From the NCBI RefSeq assembly GCF_900143535.1, contig NZ_FRFA01000007.1, forward strand, positions 1 to 64,000: a stretch of 64,000 nt of DNA, given 5' to 3'. Below are positions 63,202 through 64,000 of the stretch, one piece after another (within the stretch, counting starts at the first letter, position 1; each line of letters begins with the position of its first letter). The position numbers were made by a program, and so were the translations under genes. The notes under the pieces were generated by a model. It saw nothing but the letters and a program-made list of their open reading frames with translations, did not search any database and was not told where the DNA came from. The stretch comes from Tateyamaria sp. Alg231-49. GTDB lineage: Bacteria; Pseudomonadota; Alphaproteobacteria; Rhodobacterales; Rhodobacteraceae.

Positions 63202-64000
63202 TGGCCAAGGCGCCACCTACGTTTTCATTGAAGGATCAGTTGTTTAACGCGGGGTCTTTAGGTGATCTGGCGGATGAGTTCGCCACCGGAGTGCCGGGGT
63301 TTGATCGCGATGCCTTTCTTGCGGCCGCCCTGTCTGGGATCGCTGAACGGTCTTTGCTGGAGTGTCTGGACTGGTTTGCGGATTGTGCGGAGCCATATCT
63401 GGCTACGGATTTTCCGGCCATGGCAGAGCAACTGGAGGCGGCGATGCCGCCCCCACTTGATCCATCCCTGCGCGATGACGACTTTGGTCGTTTCATTCAC
63501 GCGGTGCCGGGCATTCTTGCGGTCCGCCATGGGCTGGAGGCGCATCGTGACCGTGCCCTTGATCTCCTGTGGGCGGCCACGCAGCGGTTTTCGATGGAAT
63601 TCTATATCCGCGCGTTCCTTAACCGCCGGCCTGACGAGACCCTCGCGCGCCTGAAGCAATGGGCCGAGGACGACAATTACCATGTGCGCCGTCTGGTCAG
63701 TGAGGGCACACGCCCCAAACTGCCCTGGGCGCGCAAGGTAGATGTGACACCGGCACAGGCCTTGCCCTTGCTGGATCGGTTGCAGAGAGATCCGACACGG
63801 TTTGTTACCCGTTCCGTCGCCAATCACCTCAACGATCTGGCCAAGAGTGATCCTGACGCTGTTCTGGCCCGTCTTGAGGCGTGGGAGGTGGAGGCGACGC
63901 AAGCCCCCGATGAACGCGCGTGGATGCGTCGCCATGCCTTGCGCACCTTGATCAAGGATGGCCATCCGGGCGCGATGGCGATGCTGGGCTATGCGCAGGA
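63201..64000 (+). CDS. DNA alkylation repair protein, AlkC-like HEAT-repeat type, cut by right edge
   Basis: The frame from the ATG at 63201 stays open to the window end (266 codons seen), so the 3' end is missing. The protein is helical with HEAT-like repeats: MEFYIRAFLNRRPDETLARLKQWAEDDNYHVRRLVSEGTRPKLPWARKV, PLLDRLQRDPTRFVTRSVANHLNDLAKSDPDAVL and RAWMRRHALRTLIKDGHPGA. The HVRRLVSEGTRPKLPW and RSVANHLNDLAK segments are characteristic of the AlkC-type 3-methyladenine glycosylase family. It is coupled to the SDR gene by a TGATG overlap. It differs from the AlkD-like protein encoded at 16 kb. Confidence 0.82.
   Translation, partial: MAKAPPTFSLKDQLFNAGSLGDLADEFATGVPGFDRDAFLAAALSGIAERSLLECLDWFADCAEPYLATDFPAMAEQLEAAMPPPLDPSLRDDDFGRFIHAVPGILAVRHGLEAHRDRALDLLWAATQRFSMEFYIRAFLNRRPDETLARLKQWAEDDNYHVRRLVSEGTRPKLPWARKVDVTPAQALPLLDRLQRDPTRFVTRSVANHLNDLAKSDPDAVLARLEAWEVEATQAPDERAWMRRHALRTLIKDGHPGAMAMLGYAQ

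Noticed and set aside
1-64000. CRISPR array, tRNA or rRNA genes, prophage
   Set aside because: No regularly spaced repeats, no cloverleaf with CCA-type acceptor, no rRNA-like stretch and no phage structural genes were seen.

Overview
The window looks like chromosomal DNA of an alphaproteobacterium of the family Rhodobacteraceae, most likely the marine Roseobacter group. Evidence for this: a 14-gene nuo (complex I) locus with many small family-specific genes between the subunits, an exported protein with a VPLPA-CTERM sorting tail, many 4-bp ATGA/GTGA overlaps between genes, TTGNNN -35 boxes, and a GC-rich codon style throughout. I found no rRNA, tRNA or CRISPR array.

Layout. 1-1640: the 5' end of an IS110-family recombinase running off the left edge on the minus strand, with a structured upstream region that folds like a bridge RNA, then a VPLPA-CTERM exported protein. 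1.6-7.6 kb: a dipeptide/oligopeptide ABC importer, with binding protein and two permeases on the minus strand and a fused double ATPase divergent on the plus strand. 7.6-13.7 kb: a plus-strand catabolic run (SDR, VOC protein, ArgE-like deacetylase, FAD oxidoreductase, two tandem M20D amidohydrolases) that fits use of imported peptide-like or N-acyl compounds. 13.8-19.9 kb: mostly minus-strand genes (Kdo-transferase-like protein, moaA, AlkD-like protein, glmS, glmU) plus a lipoprotein. 20.0-22.7 kb: HAD phosphatase, DegT aminotransferase, DJ-1/PfpI protein. 22.7-30.3 kb: a complete leucine/isovalerate degradation operon (ivd, mccB, mccA, a GST, HMG-CoA lyase, methylglutaconyl-CoA hydratase) behind a good promoter with an overlapping inverted repeat. 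30.4-31.3 kb: a GAF-domain protein.

31.3-52.2 kb is the nuo locus, nuoA to nuoN in canonical order, with about fifteen accessory genes between the subunits. Six of these encode predicted exported proteins or lipoproteins, each with an even number of cysteines outside the signal region. NuoE has a long Ala/Lys linker and a helix-hairpin-helix domain that is repeated almost unchanged in the membrane protein encoded next to it. nuoA is separated from nuoB by about 400 bp.

52.2-55.5 kb: birA, coaX and the RNase J gene follow nuoN closely and end at a strong terminator; BirA would biotinylate the methylcrotonyl-CoA carboxylase encoded at 24-28 kb. 55.5-64 kb: an RhlE-type helicase with a long leader, two tandem glycosyltransferases, prfC (apparently leaderless), a SnoaL-like protein behind three GTGCAC palindromes, a Hint-domain protein, an atypical SDR, and an AlkC-like protein cut by the right edge.

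All functional calls come from reading the sequence and recalled family motifs; no database search was run.
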